Source: Runella slithyformis DSM 19594 (GTDB taxonomy: Bacteria; Bacteroidota; Bacteroidia; Cytophagales; Spirosomataceae). From it: 64,000 nt of DNA. Shown piece by piece: positions 42,654 through 51,481 of the stretch. The stretch covers positions 5,283,001 to 5,347,000 of the forward strand of contig NC_015703.1 of assembly GCF_000218895.1 (NCBI RefSeq). The letters run 5' to 3'. How positions within the stretch are numbered: the first letter of the stretch is position 1; every line of letters begins with the position of its first letter. Below the pieces are notes generated by a model that saw only the letters and a program-made list of their open reading frames with translations, had not been told where the DNA came from and ran no database searches. A program made the position numbers and the translations under genes.

Positions 42654-43769
42654 ATGCCATCCTATATCACCTCTATCGGAACTGCCGTCCCGGAACATTG
42701 CATCGAACAATCGTCCATCGCTGACTTTATGGTCAGGGCATCGCAGTTAGATACCGTAGAAGCACGTAAACTGCGCGTTTTGTATCGAAGTACCAAAATC
42801 CACAAACGATATTCCGTACTGAAAGATTACAGCAAAACGAGCGACTTTAAATTTTATCCCAACACCATTGATCTGGAGCCTTTTCCGAGTGTTTCTCAAC
42901 GGATGATGGCCTATCGAAAATACGCATTACCATTGGCATTGAAAGCCGTTTATTCAGCCTTGGATTCCTTAAAAATCGACAATCGACAATCGCAAACCCT
43001 TCCATTCACCCACCTCATCACGGTCAGTTGCACAGGTTTATATGCCCCGGGATTAGACATTGAATTGGTGGAAGCCTTGGGGTTATCACGGCAAATTCAA
43101 CGCACTTCTATCAATTTCATGGGTTGCTACGGGGCATTTAATGGGCTTAAAATGGCCAATACAATTGTGAAAGCTGATCCACTCGCCAAGGTTTTGTTGG
43201 TTTGTATTGAATTGTGTACACTGCATTTTCAAAAAAAGATTGACGACAACTACCTGATTTCCAACGCTCTTTTTGCGGATGGTGCGGCGGCGGTCATCAT
43301 TGAAGGCCAACCCACTGACCAAACGCAGGGGTTGTCGCTGTCTATGGAATCCTTTCACTGCGATTTACTTTTTGAAGGTCGCAATGATATGGCTTGGCAC
43401 GTCGGGGATTTTGGGTTTGAAATGGTGCTGAGTTCGTACATTCCGCGTCTGGTCAAAGGCGGATTGGGTGAACTGATGTCCCAACTGCGTCACAATACGA
43501 CATTACCCCATTTTGATTTTTACGCCATTCATCCGGGCGGGCGGGCCATCCTCGAAGCAGCCGAATCTCAACTGGGTCTTACGGCCGAAGATAACCGTTA
43601 TGCCTACGAGATCTTACGCGATTACGGCAATATGTCTTCGTGTACGGTACTGTTCGTTCTTCAAAAATTGCTGCAAGAGCGTACGCAGCAAGATATTGAT
43701 AAACATATTTTCAGTTGTGCCTTCGGCCCGGGACTAACGCTCGAAACGGGTATCTTCAAAATCGTCTAG
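42654..43769 (+). CDS. Type III polyketide synthase (chalcone-synthase-like)
   Basis: A 371-residue homodimeric ketosynthase-fold enzyme. The catalytic triad is visible: Cys in NFMGCYGAFNGLKMA (about 165), His in YAIHPGGRAILE (about 302) and Asn in YGNMSSCTVLFVL (about 335), with the C-terminal FGPGLTLETG. These enzymes condense malonyl-CoA onto an acyl-CoA starter to give resorcinols or pyrones. Related bacterial loci usually carry a methyltransferase and an oxidoreductase behind the synthase; here there is none, and an ECF sigma gene follows instead. Product unknown. Confidence 0.92.
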   Translation: MPSYITSIGTAVPEHCIEQSSIADFMVRASQLDTVEARKLRVLYRSTKIHKRYSVLKDYSKTSDFKFYPNTIDLEPFPSVSQRMMAYRKYALPLALKAVYSALDSLKIDNRQSQTLPFTHLITVSCTGLYAPGLDIELVEALGLSRQIQRTSINFMGCYGAFNGLKMANTIVKADPLAKVLLVCIELCTLHFQKKIDDNYLISNALFADGAAAVIIEGQPTDQTQGLSLSMESFHCDLLFEGRNDMAWHVGDFGFEMVLSSYIPRLVKGGLGELMSQLRHNTTLPHFDFYAIHPGGRAILEAAESQLGLTAEDNRYAYEILRDYGNMSSCTVLFVLQKLLQERTQQDIDKHIFSCAFGPGLTLETGIFKIV

Positions 43770-43889
43770 CGTATTTATGACTTAACTGTAAGCACTTTAC
43801 ACATTTTCAATCAAATTATTTTTGATTGGCTGTGACTTTTGTATACTTTCTGCAACTAATACATTCAAAACCATCCGTTAACATTCGTC

Positions 43890-44396
43890 GTGGCAAAGGT
43901 ATCGTTACAGGAAGAGTTTGTTCAGCTCATCGCAAACCAGCAAAAGCTGATTCACAGCCTTTGCAGCCTTTACTTTGCCCTGCCCGAAGATCGGAAAGAT
44001 ATGTTTCAGGAAATCGTGCTACAACTTTGGAAATCCTATCCTTCGTTCAACCGACAGGCAAAAGTTTCGACGTGGATCTATCGAATTGCGTTAAATACCG
44101 TGTTTACCAAACTTCGTAAAGAAAAAGGGTGGCCAAAAAATGAATCGTATTCGGAACATGCCTATCAGATGTCCGAACCCGAAACGACTTCTGAAAACTT
44201 CCCGGCAACGGAAGAATTGTACCGTGCCATTACGCAACTATCGGATGTCGACAAGGCCATTATCATGCTTTATTTGGAAGAGCATACCTACGATGAAATT
44301 GCGGAGATGATGCAACTGAGCCGTACCAATGTCAGCACGAAGATCAATCGAATCAAGATCCAGTTACAAAAGCTCTTAAAAAATCAATTGCCATGA
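43890..44396 (+). CDS. ECF RNA polymerase sigma factor
   Basis: A 168-residue sigma factor with GTG start. Region 2: LIHSLCSLYFALPEDRKDMFQEIVLQLWKSYPSFN, then STWIYRIALNTVFTKLRK; region 4: LYLEEHTYDEIAEMMQLSRTNVSTKINRIK, a helix-turn-helix. Its stop overlaps the start of the next small gene by four bases (ATGA), the usual arrangement for sigma and anti-sigma. Signal unknown. 120 bases after the polyketide synthase on the same strand. Confidence 0.9.
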   Translation: MAKVSLQEEFVQLIANQQKLIHSLCSLYFALPEDRKDMFQEIVLQLWKSYPSFNRQAKVSTWIYRIALNTVFTKLRKEKGWPKNESYSEHAYQMSEPETTSENFPATEELYRAITQLSDVDKAIIMLYLEEHTYDEIAEMMQLSRTNVSTKINRIKIQLQKLLKNQLP

Positions 44397-44590
44397 ATAT
44401 TGATGAATTGAAGCCACTGTGGGAATCGTATAAAGAGCAGGTCGATGAAGAATCCCGATGGACCTCCAACGACCTCAGGAAACTCGTAAAAGGCTTTCCT
44501 GCGCCCATTCCCTGGTACCGAAAGGCGCAGCGGCCCATGCTCCAATTTTGTGTAAGTTTCTTTCTCGTTACCATCACTTCAGGCTGCTAA
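44393..44590 (+). CDS. Putative short anti-sigma partner, possibly truncated
   Basis: A 65-residue product, MNIDELKPLWESYKEQVDEE at the start and one hydrophobic segment at the end (LQFCVSFFLVTITSGC). The start and the four-base overlap with the sigma gene are typical of the membrane-bound partners of Bacteroidota ECF factors, which usually run to 150 residues or more with further helices. Here the frame stops inside the first membrane helix, 20 bases before lgt. It is either truncated by a deletion or a natural mini-form. Confidence 0.5.
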   Translation: MNIDELKPLWESYKEQVDEESRWTSNDLRKLVKGFPAPIPWYRKAQRPMLQFCVSFFLVTITSGC

Positions 44591-44610
44591 ACCCTCAAAA
44601 TTTGCGTTTT

Positions 44611-45474
44611 ATGTTGTGTTATATTGTTTGGGACTTCGAGCCCGATATCTATTCTATTGCCCTTTTTGGGACCACTTTCCCCATTAAGTGGTACGGGATG
44701 CTGTTTGCCTCTGCCTTTTTGGTTGGGCAGTTTATTTTAACCTCTATTTTTCATAAAGAGCGAATGGAAGAATTGCAAATCGAAACGCTCTTTTTGTACA
44801 TGGTGATTGCTACGGTTGTAGGAGCTCGATTGGGGCACTACCTGTTTTATGAATGGGAACTCCTGTTCAGTGCGCCCAAAAAATGGCTCCTGTCCATGAT
44901 CAGCCTACCGTTCAGTGGATTGGCCAGCCACGGTACCCTCTTTGCCATTCCAATTGCTTTGTACCTGTACTCACGCGGCAAAAACAGGCCGCAATTTTTA
45001 TGGTTGGTCGACCGGATCGTTATTGGAGTGGCTCTTGGCGGGGCAATGATTCGTCTGGGCAACCTCCTGAATTCAGAAATTTACGGCACCCCCACGGATT
45101 TGCCGTGGGGGTTTGTCTTTGTTCGGGAAACGGATCATACTTTTTTGCCCCTTATTCCGCGTCACCCCACGCAGTTGTACGAAGCTTGTTTCTGCCTGTT
45201 TCTTTTTGCCCTAACGTATTATTTATGGAAACAAAAAAGGCATCAACTCCCATCAGGTACGTTGACAGGGCTTTTCATGGTTTTACTTTTCAGCTTTCGT
45301 TTTCTGGTTGAATTTCTTAAAACGCCTCAGGAGGCTTTTGAAAACAACTGGCCGTTAAATATGGGACAATGGCTAAGCATTCCCGCGATTATAACAGGGG
45401 TATTACTTCTGGTTTTTATCCGTAGGGCCCCCATTTCATCCGACAATAATCATCCGGTGCCCAACACGCTGTAA
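44611..45474 (+). CDS. lgt: Phosphatidylglycerol-prolipoprotein diacylglyceryl transferase
   Basis: Attaches diacylglycerol to the lipobox cysteine of prolipoproteins, first step of lipoprotein maturation. 287 residues, about seven membrane helices. The start is the ATG at 44611, since the preceding 51 in-frame codons overlap the anti-sigma gene and are not Lgt-like. Signatures: IKWYGMLFASAFLVGQ, GARLGHYLFYEW, GLASHGTLFAIPIAL, and MIRLGNLLNSEIYGTPTD with the essential Arg and Glu. Confidence 0.93.
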   Translation: MLCYIVWDFEPDIYSIALFGTTFPIKWYGMLFASAFLVGQFILTSIFHKERMEELQIETLFLYMVIATVVGARLGHYLFYEWELLFSAPKKWLLSMISLPFSGLASHGTLFAIPIALYLYSRGKNRPQFLWLVDRIVIGVALGGAMIRLGNLLNSEIYGTPTDLPWGFVFVRETDHTFLPLIPRHPTQLYEACFCLFLFALTYYLWKQKRHQLPSGTLTGLFMVLLFSFRFLVEFLKTPQEAFENNWPLNMGQWLSIPAIITGVLLLVFIRRAPISSDNNHPVPNTL

Positions 45475-45541
45475 AAATTTCTCGGAAGAGAATAGCCCAA
45501 TTGGTCTTTCGGCAGTACTGGTACTAACCGAAAACCAATTC

Positions 45542-46711
45542 ATGAAAGAAACTTCTGCTTCGTATCCAAAAGCATTGGTCAGCAGCGCCGGTCTAACCCT
45601 TCTGCTCTTTATTCTGTTTTTAGTGACCAACCGGAACCTATTCCCCAAAGAACTGATGGTGGCAAGTCCGTATTTTCTACTTATTTATTTTCTTTTGTTT
45701 ACTGTTGGAAAGCCAGGCGTTCAATCCCATTGGAAAGAACAACTCGAAGGTACCGGCGAAAAAACCATCATTTTTCCATTGATTTTAGTTGGCATACTTT
45801 ATACCTACCTCATTGTGCACGGGCATACGCCCTTTCAGGGGTCAGCGGGTTTATTTTTGTTTTATTTAGTATTTCCAACGCTTGGATTTGTAGCCTTCAA
45901 AAAGACCGCGCTGCCGGTTACATGGTTGGATATTGTCTTTGTCTTGTTGGTGGTGATTCCTGCCACGAGTATGTCGTTCGGAGTGGGTACGTCATTGCCG
46001 TTCAACGGCTCGGGGTTCAGCAATATGATGCGTTTGGTGGTCATGATCTCAGCGGTGTATGGTTTTGGCTACATCCGTAACCTGCCCGACATCGGCTTTT
46101 ATCCGACCTTCCGTTGGCAATCACTCCTGACAGCACTCGGAGCGTGGTTGGCTTTTGTGGGCCTCATCATGGTCTTAGGCTTTTTTGGGCATTTTCTACA
46201 ACTGAGCGGACATAATATTCTATCCACCGAATTTGCTTACGATTGGGTCAAAGAGTTCGTGCGTATTTTTGTAGGTACGGCGCTGTTTGAAGAGTTATTT
46301 CTGCGGGGTTTACTCCAAAATATCCTTTCTAAAAAAATAACCCAAAGCGGAAAGTGGCCTGTGTATTGGAAATGGGGCTTTGCCCTTTTTATCGTTTTGT
46401 CGTTCGCAACAGGGTATTTTGTCCAACTCAAAATGGCGTGGTTTCCGGTACTTATTACAGTGTTAATTTTTATACCTGCGTATTTTATTGAAAAAAAACA
46501 AACGAAAGTCCACGGCCCCTACACCGCATTGGCCATTACGAGCATCTTTTTTGGGTTGGTTCACTTTCACTCGGGCTCATTGCTTTTTGTGGGCTTGGCA
46601 AGCATAGCGGGCTGGGCTTATGGGTACACCTATATGAAAACCAACAACGTTTTTTATGCGGCGCTCGTCCATGCGTTGGTCAATTCCTCGGAGTTTCTTT
46701 TTCATATTTAA
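45542..46711 (+). CDS. CPBP-family (CAAX protease/bacteriocin-processing-like) membrane metalloprotease
   Basis: A 389-residue integral membrane protein with about nine helices. The CPBP/Abi motifs lie near the end: EEXXXR as FEELFLRGLLQN (about 252), then FFGLVHFHSG and HALVNSSEF supplying the metal histidines. Such proteases process peptides or act in self-immunity to bacteriocins, but are also common in unrelated settings. No peptide locus is adjacent. It follows lgt by 67 bases on the same strand. Confidence 0.85.
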   Translation: MKETSASYPKALVSSAGLTLLLFILFLVTNRNLFPKELMVASPYFLLIYFLLFTVGKPGVQSHWKEQLEGTGEKTIIFPLILVGILYTYLIVHGHTPFQGSAGLFLFYLVFPTLGFVAFKKTALPVTWLDIVFVLLVVIPATSMSFGVGTSLPFNGSGFSNMMRLVVMISAVYGFGYIRNLPDIGFYPTFRWQSLLTALGAWLAFVGLIMVLGFFGHFLQLSGHNILSTEFAYDWVKEFVRIFVGTALFEELFLRGLLQNILSKKITQSGKWPVYWKWGFALFIVLSFATGYFVQLKMAWFPVLITVLIFIPAYFIEKKQTKVHGPYTALAITSIFFGLVHFHSGSLLFVGLASIAGWAYGYTYMKTNNVFYAALVHALVNSSEFLFHI

Positions 46712-46728
46712 TTCCATTTCAAATTCAC

Positions 46729-46768
46729 GCAGAGAGGCAAATGGGCTGATACGCAGTGGTTTCTCTGC
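46729..46768. repeat. Short inverted repeat before the GH31 gene
   Basis: GCAGAGA (46729-46735) and TCTCTGC (46762-46768) are complements within a stretch of CACGCAGAGAGGCAA-type sequence, a word often seen as an intergenic repeat in Bacteroidota. Weak evidence only. Confidence 0.3.
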
Positions 46769-46789
46769 TTGCCTTGCGAACAATCAACC

Positions 46790-48550
46790 ATGAAAAGATC
46801 CTTAAAAAAAGTCGCTAGATTCCTGCTGTATACATTACTTGTTTTGACCGTTGTAGGTTACTTTTATTTTATTCTTCCTTTTTGGGGAATGCCTTTCAAT
46901 GCCCAACGGCACGGCAATCCGCCGCTGACTCCCGCCTGGGCACTGGAATGCTGGCTATGGGAAGATGATCAAAATACGGAGGTGTATGAAGATTCACTGT
47001 TGGCAGGGTACAGGCAATATGACATTCCCGTTCGTACACTGCTGATCGACAGCCCGTGGAGCTTGCGGTACAATGATTTTGATCCTGATACCACTCGTTA
47101 TCCGGGCTATGAAAAATGGTTTACGGGATTGCAGGACCAAGGCTACCGGGTCGTTTTATGGATGACATCCATGGTCGACAGTTACAGTAAAGACACTAAA
47201 ATTCAGGAATCAGAAGATTTTTACAGAACGGCCAAAGAGAAGGGTTATCTGATCGGAAACGGCAGTGAAATCAAATGGTGGAAAGGCAAAGGCGGATTCA
47301 TTGATTACACCCATCCCGAAGCCAAAAAATGGTGGCAGGAAATGCAGCATAAAGTCCTGAAGTACGGCATCGACGGCTGGAAACCGGATGGCACCGCCAC
47401 ACTTTTTCGGAAGCAATGGGGACCGATTCCCTTCCTTTACCAAAAAGCCCATGCCGGTTGGCTCACCACGCGTCAATACATGGACCTGTATTACCGGGAA
47501 GAATATGCCAACGGCCTCCGGACGAATCCCGAATTTGTAACCTTGGCCCGTGCCATGGACCGTGGTTTTCACCCCGAGGGATTTGCCCCCATTGATGCCT
47601 CCCCGGTCAATTGGGTGGGTGATCAAAAACATTATTGGCAAAGTAATACCCTAACAAACTCCAAAGGAGAAGTTCAAAAAGACATCGCGTTGGAAGGGGT
47701 TCAGGGTTTTGAATCAGCTATTGAAAGCATTTTAAAAAGTGCTGCATTAGGTTACAGCGTCATCGGTTCCGACATTGCGGGCTTTTCGGGAGATTCCATT
47801 CCTCCGCGTCTGTACATTCGTTGGGCGCAGTTCTCTACCTTTTGCGGGCTGTTTCTCAACGGCGGTCACGGCGAGCGGGCCTTGTGGAAACGCAGTCCGC
47901 AGGAGTTGGAAATCATCCGTCGGTTTTCGTGGCTTCATACCGAATTGGTTCCTTACATGTACAGCTACGTGGTTTCTGCGCACCGAGGCGGTACCTGTCT
48001 CCAACGCCCCATCGACGGCAAATACCATTATCTGTTCGGCGACAATCTTTTTATTGCGCCTATTTACAAAGACGATCTGGAAAACGAAATTCACCTGCCC
48101 GAAGGCCAATGGCGGTATTGGTTTGATGACAAAGAGGTAGTGACCGGCGCTAAAACATTTACTGAAAAATTTCCGTTGGAAGAATTTCCTGTCTACATCA
48201 AAGAAGGAGCCATAATTCCGATGCACATCGAACGCGCCTATACGGGCATCGGCGATTCAGCATCGGCCCATTTTCTTACGTGGATCATTTACCCGAAAGA
48301 GAAAAGTGCATTTACCGTTTACGATACAAAAGACCAAACGCCCACAACGCTGACCGTTGACCAGCAAGCCAACGTGCTAAGCTTTCAATTTAAGGGCAAA
48401 AAACAGCCAAATATTCTGACGATTCACGCCTCTGCACCGCCAAAAAAGGTAACTGCAGATGGAAAGTTTATTGATTTTAAATATGAAGCTAAGCGGCAAA
48501 AATTAATTGTAAAAGCAGAATATGTTGAAAAGGTGGAAGTTTTCCAATAA
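46790..48550 (+). CDS. Glycoside hydrolase family 31 alpha-glycosidase, membrane-anchored
   Basis: A 586-residue alpha-glycosidase-type enzyme (start at the ATG 46790, which begins KRSLKKVARFLLYTLLVL, a signal or anchor helix). The GH31 TIM barrel carries the nucleophile Asp in YGIDGWKPDGT and the acid/base region SVIGSDIAGFSG; the HGERALWKRS segment and C-terminal beta domains follow. The substrate range of GH31 is wide (alpha-glucans, xyloglucan, sulfoquinovosides); no close neighbour narrows it down. Likely in the periplasm. Confidence 0.88.
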   Translation: MKRSLKKVARFLLYTLLVLTVVGYFYFILPFWGMPFNAQRHGNPPLTPAWALECWLWEDDQNTEVYEDSLLAGYRQYDIPVRTLLIDSPWSLRYNDFDPDTTRYPGYEKWFTGLQDQGYRVVLWMTSMVDSYSKDTKIQESEDFYRTAKEKGYLIGNGSEIKWWKGKGGFIDYTHPEAKKWWQEMQHKVLKYGIDGWKPDGTATLFRKQWGPIPFLYQKAHAGWLTTRQYMDLYYREEYANGLRTNPEFVTLARAMDRGFHPEGFAPIDASPVNWVGDQKHYWQSNTLTNSKGEVQKDIALEGVQGFESAIESILKSAALGYSVIGSDIAGFSGDSIPPRLYIRWAQFSTFCGLFLNGGHGERALWKRSPQELEIIRRFSWLHTELVPYMYSYVVSAHRGGTCLQRPIDGKYHYLFGDNLFIAPIYKDDLENEIHLPEGQWRYWFDDKEVVTGAKTFTEKFPLEEFPVYIKEGAIIPMHIERAYTGIGDSASAHFLTWIIYPKEKSAFTVYDTKDQTPTTLTVDQQANVLSFQFKGKKQPNILTIHASAPPKKVTADGKFIDFKYEAKRQKLIVKAEYVEKVEVFQ

Positions 48551-48560
48551 GACTTGTGAA

Positions 48561-50153
48561 TTAAACCCTTCCTTCATTCAACCGAGCCTCCTCCAGATCC
48601 AGCTCATGTTCTTTGGTGCGCAGCAGTTCATCGGAATAATGTTTTTCATTACGGAGCTTGTAGAGTTCATTTCTACGAATAGTGACCAGTTCCAGCAACA
48701 TACGGCGGTATTTAGGTAGAAAATGAGGCGTCACCACTTCTTTTTCTTCTCTCATTAATCGCCGGTTCGCAATTTCCGCCATACGCTCATAACGGTCTTT
48801 GATACGAGTATAGGCATCTATGCGATTAAGCTCATCGGCATAATTGGTTTGCAGGTGATTCAATACCGCTTCGGCCAGTCGCAACCGAATCACTACTTCG
48901 TGCTCGGCCTCTTCGTTCTCTTCTTCTTTGATATCAAGCCATCGAATAATAGGTGATAGGCTCAGCCCCTGAAACACCAGCGTAAACAGAATGACCACAA
49001 ATGTAACAAACAACAAAAGGTCGCGGTGAGGGAACGCCGATCCATTGGCCAATGTGAGCGGCACCGCCAAGGCAGAGGCCAGCGAAACCACGCCGCGCAT
49101 ACCGCTCCACGCAATCAAAAAATCATTTTCCCATTTCATCCTTCGTTCTTTATTGGACAAAAAACAGGAAAGATACGAGCCTGAAAAGACCCACACGATC
49201 CGCACAATGACGGTGACAATACTGATAATCAGCGAATAAAAAATCAATTCTACCCACGTGTACTGCTCTAATCCCGTGATGATTTGGGGCAATTGTAAAC
49301 CGATTAGGATAAATACCAGACCGTTCAGAATAAAAATCAGGGATTCCCACACCGAATAGGCCTGAATACGGGTATTGTAACTGAATATCTCGTGAGAACG
49401 GAAACTCAAAAACAACCCGCCGCTCACCACTGCCATCACCCCGGAAAAATGGTAATGCTCAGCGGCGATGTACATCAGATATGGAGAAATAACGGTCAGC
49501 GCCGTGTCAATACTCGGCGTAGTAGGCAAAAACTTATGCACTGCGTACAGCACATTGGCAATGGCTAAACCGATGGCAATCCCCAAACCTGCAACCATAA
49601 AAAAATCAGTGGTGGCTTTCATGAACGTGAACCGGCCGGTCAACACCGCCGCCAGGGCAAAACGAAAAACGATCAGCGACGAAGCATCATTGATCAGGCT
49701 TTCCCCTTCCAGTATTGTTACGACCCGCTTGGGTACTTTTATACCCTGCAAAACCGACGTAGCCGCCACGGCATCAGGGGGTGAAATAATGCCCCCCAAT
49801 AAGAACCCCAACGCCATCGGAAAATCCGGAATGAGCAGATGCGCTATCACCGCCACGGCCGTAGAGGTAAAAAATACCAGCCCAAACGCCAACATACTGA
49901 TGGACCGTCGCGCCGCCCAAAAATCCCGCCACGACGTATTCCAGGCCGCCGCATAGAGTATGGGAGGCAAAAAAAGGAGAAAAACAATATCGGGGTGAAG
50001 ACTGACGATAGGTATGCCGGGAATGATGCCGATGACCAGCCCTGCAATGACCAATAAAATAGGGTACGATATTTTCAGCTTTTCACTCAACATGGCCAGC
50101 ATCGAAACAGCGGCCAAAAGGGAAACAATCAATAGTAAATTTTCCTGAATCAT
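48561..50153 (-). CDS. CPA1-family Na+/H+ antiporter (NhaP-like)
   Basis: A 530-residue antiporter with about 12 membrane helices in the first 400 residues. Ion-binding acids lie in LLGGIISPPDAVAATSVLQG (Asp in the PPDAV motif) and GESLINDASSLIVFRFAL (NDASS motif); SGMRGVVSLASALAVPL is the other conserved segment. The C-terminal 120 residues are cytoplasmic, charged and helical, likely regulatory. It exchanges Na+ or K+ for protons to keep pH and ion balance. It stands alone. Confidence 0.9.
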   Translation of the reverse strand: MIQENLLLIVSLLAAVSMLAMLSEKLKISYPILLVIAGLVIGIIPGIPIVSLHPDIVFLLFLPPILYAAAWNTSWRDFWAARRSISMLAFGLVFFTSTAVAVIAHLLIPDFPMALGFLLGGIISPPDAVAATSVLQGIKVPKRVVTILEGESLINDASSLIVFRFALAAVLTGRFTFMKATTDFFMVAGLGIAIGLAIANVLYAVHKFLPTTPSIDTALTVISPYLMYIAAEHYHFSGVMAVVSGGLFLSFRSHEIFSYNTRIQAYSVWESLIFILNGLVFILIGLQLPQIITGLEQYTWVELIFYSLIISIVTVIVRIVWVFSGSYLSCFLSNKERRMKWENDFLIAWSGMRGVVSLASALAVPLTLANGSAFPHRDLLLFVTFVVILFTLVFQGLSLSPIIRWLDIKEEENEEAEHEVVIRLRLAEAVLNHLQTNYADELNRIDAYTRIKDRYERMAEIANRRLMREEKEVVTPHFLPKYRRMLLELVTIRRNELYKLRNEKHYSDELLRTKEHELDLEEARLNEGRV

Positions 50154-50455
50154 GCGAGGATAAAATGGCTTATAACAAAAACTTAAGATGATGGGATTAA
50201 TACAGATAAAAAGATTGAAATATCCTAATCAACGTTCTAAAATAGCCAAATTAATGTAAAATATCGCAGTGGCAGGATAAATTGCAGGAATAAACAGAAA
50301 CGATATGGCCTATATGCCCTCAACTGAGTAATTTTATATTAAAGGGATAGGTCAAAATTCCCCGAACAGGGCATTTATTTCCCCATGCCTTTGATACGGG
50401 AAGATGGATTGTTTTTTTATCAACAATTAAATATATTTCACAAAAAAAACCGGAT

Positions 50456-50575
50456 ATGAATAACTTATTCAGAGGATTACTGGCCGGTTACGGCGCCAAA
50501 AAATTAGGAGGCGGTTGCTTCAGTACCGTTCTTATTTTTATCATTTTATGGTACGTGCTGGGCCAATGTCAATAA
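50456..50575 (+). CDS. Small glycine-rich membrane protein, 39 residues
   Basis: Read by translating the gap between the antiporter and the TetR gene. NLFRGLLAGYGAKKLGGGCF is followed by one membrane helix (STVLIFIILWYVLG). A plausible promoter (TTG-N20-TATATTTC, about 50409-50440) lies upstream and a hairpin (AAAGAGGCTG 50598-50607 with CAGCCTCTTT 50623-50632) downstream. I recall similar GAKKLGGGC-type peptides in Bacteroidota but have not checked. Function unknown. Confidence 0.5.
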   Translation: MNNLFRGLLAGYGAKKLGGGCFSTVLIFIILWYVLGQCQ

Positions 50576-50597
50576 ACAACCTATTTTTTTAATGCCC

Positions 50598-50632
50598 AAA
50601 GAGGCTGTCTCCATGGTAGAGGCAGCCTCTTT
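50598..50632 (+). terminator. Hairpin after the 39-residue gene
   Basis: AAAGAGGCTG and CAGCCTCTTT pair around a 15-base loop; no T-run follows the stem beyond TTT, so termination would be weak. Confidence 0.45.
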
Positions 50633-50785
50633 GCATGATGGACCGTTCACCTCCGCCTAACAATGGTAAGTAATCAAAATTACAAAAAACAGGACGCCTT
50701 CATACACAAGGAAAAGTAGTCTTTTTACAAACCTTTTTTAGGTACAGTTCGTTGTTAACAGTGTACAGTAACAGACTACATTTCG

Positions 50786-51421
50786 ATGGAAAAAGACGAA
50801 AAAATCCGCAAAACATACGTTGAATACGTGCTCGACCACGGACAACCTCCCGCCTCATTCTACGCATTCGCCAAAAAGCTTAAAATGACCGAAGGAGAAT
50901 TATACGAATTTTATACCTCCTTTGAGTCCATTGAGATGGATATGTGGGTTTCATTTTTCAACCAAGCCCGAACCAACGCCGAAAACGACCCTACCTATCA
51001 GGGCTACTCAGTCCGCGAAAAACTTTTGGCCTTTTACTATACATGGGTAGAAATACTGAAGTCCAACCGCAGTTATGTCACGTACAGTTATCGTAAGCTG
51101 CCTCAGCCGGTGGCCGCCAAAAAACCGCAGGAACTGCGTCCGTTTAAAGAAGCTTTTATCCATTATGCCCACGACCTGATGTATGAAGGCCGCGAAAGCA
51201 GCGAGATCGTCGCGCGTCCGTACTTATCAAACCGTTATCCGGATGCTGTGTGGCTCAATACAATGTACATTTTAGATTTTTGGGTTAAAGACACGAGTCG
51301 CAATTTTGAACTGACCGACACTGCCATTGAAAAAACCGTCAACACCGCTTTTGACCTTATGGGTCGCTCCATTGTGGATACGGTCGTTGATTTAGCTAAA
51401 TTCGTGTACCAAAATAAATAG
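50786..51421 (+). CDS. TetR-family transcriptional regulator
   Basis: A 211-residue regulator with an N-terminal helix-turn-helix (about 5-55; GQPPASFYAFAKKLKMTEGELYEFYTSFESI) and an all-helical ligand-binding C-terminal half. It is followed after 60 bases by a UbiB-like kinase gene; this pairing recurs in Bacteroidota and suggests the regulator controls or senses something linked to that kinase. The ligand is unknown. Confidence 0.82.
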   Translation: MEKDEKIRKTYVEYVLDHGQPPASFYAFAKKLKMTEGELYEFYTSFESIEMDMWVSFFNQARTNAENDPTYQGYSVREKLLAFYYTWVEILKSNRSYVTYSYRKLPQPVAAKKPQELRPFKEAFIHYAHDLMYEGRESSEIVARPYLSNRYPDAVWLNTMYILDFWVKDTSRNFELTDTAIEKTVNTAFDLMGRSIVDTVVDLAKFVYQNK

Positions 51422-51481
51422 GCACGAGAAGTCAGAAAATAGGTTTCGCACTCCTGACTTCCCGCGCCTGACTTCCCACAA

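Noticed and set aside
44458-44610. An N-terminal extension of lgt by 51 codons
   Set aside because: It overlaps the putative anti-sigma gene and is not Lgt-like; the ATG at 44611 fits the family start.
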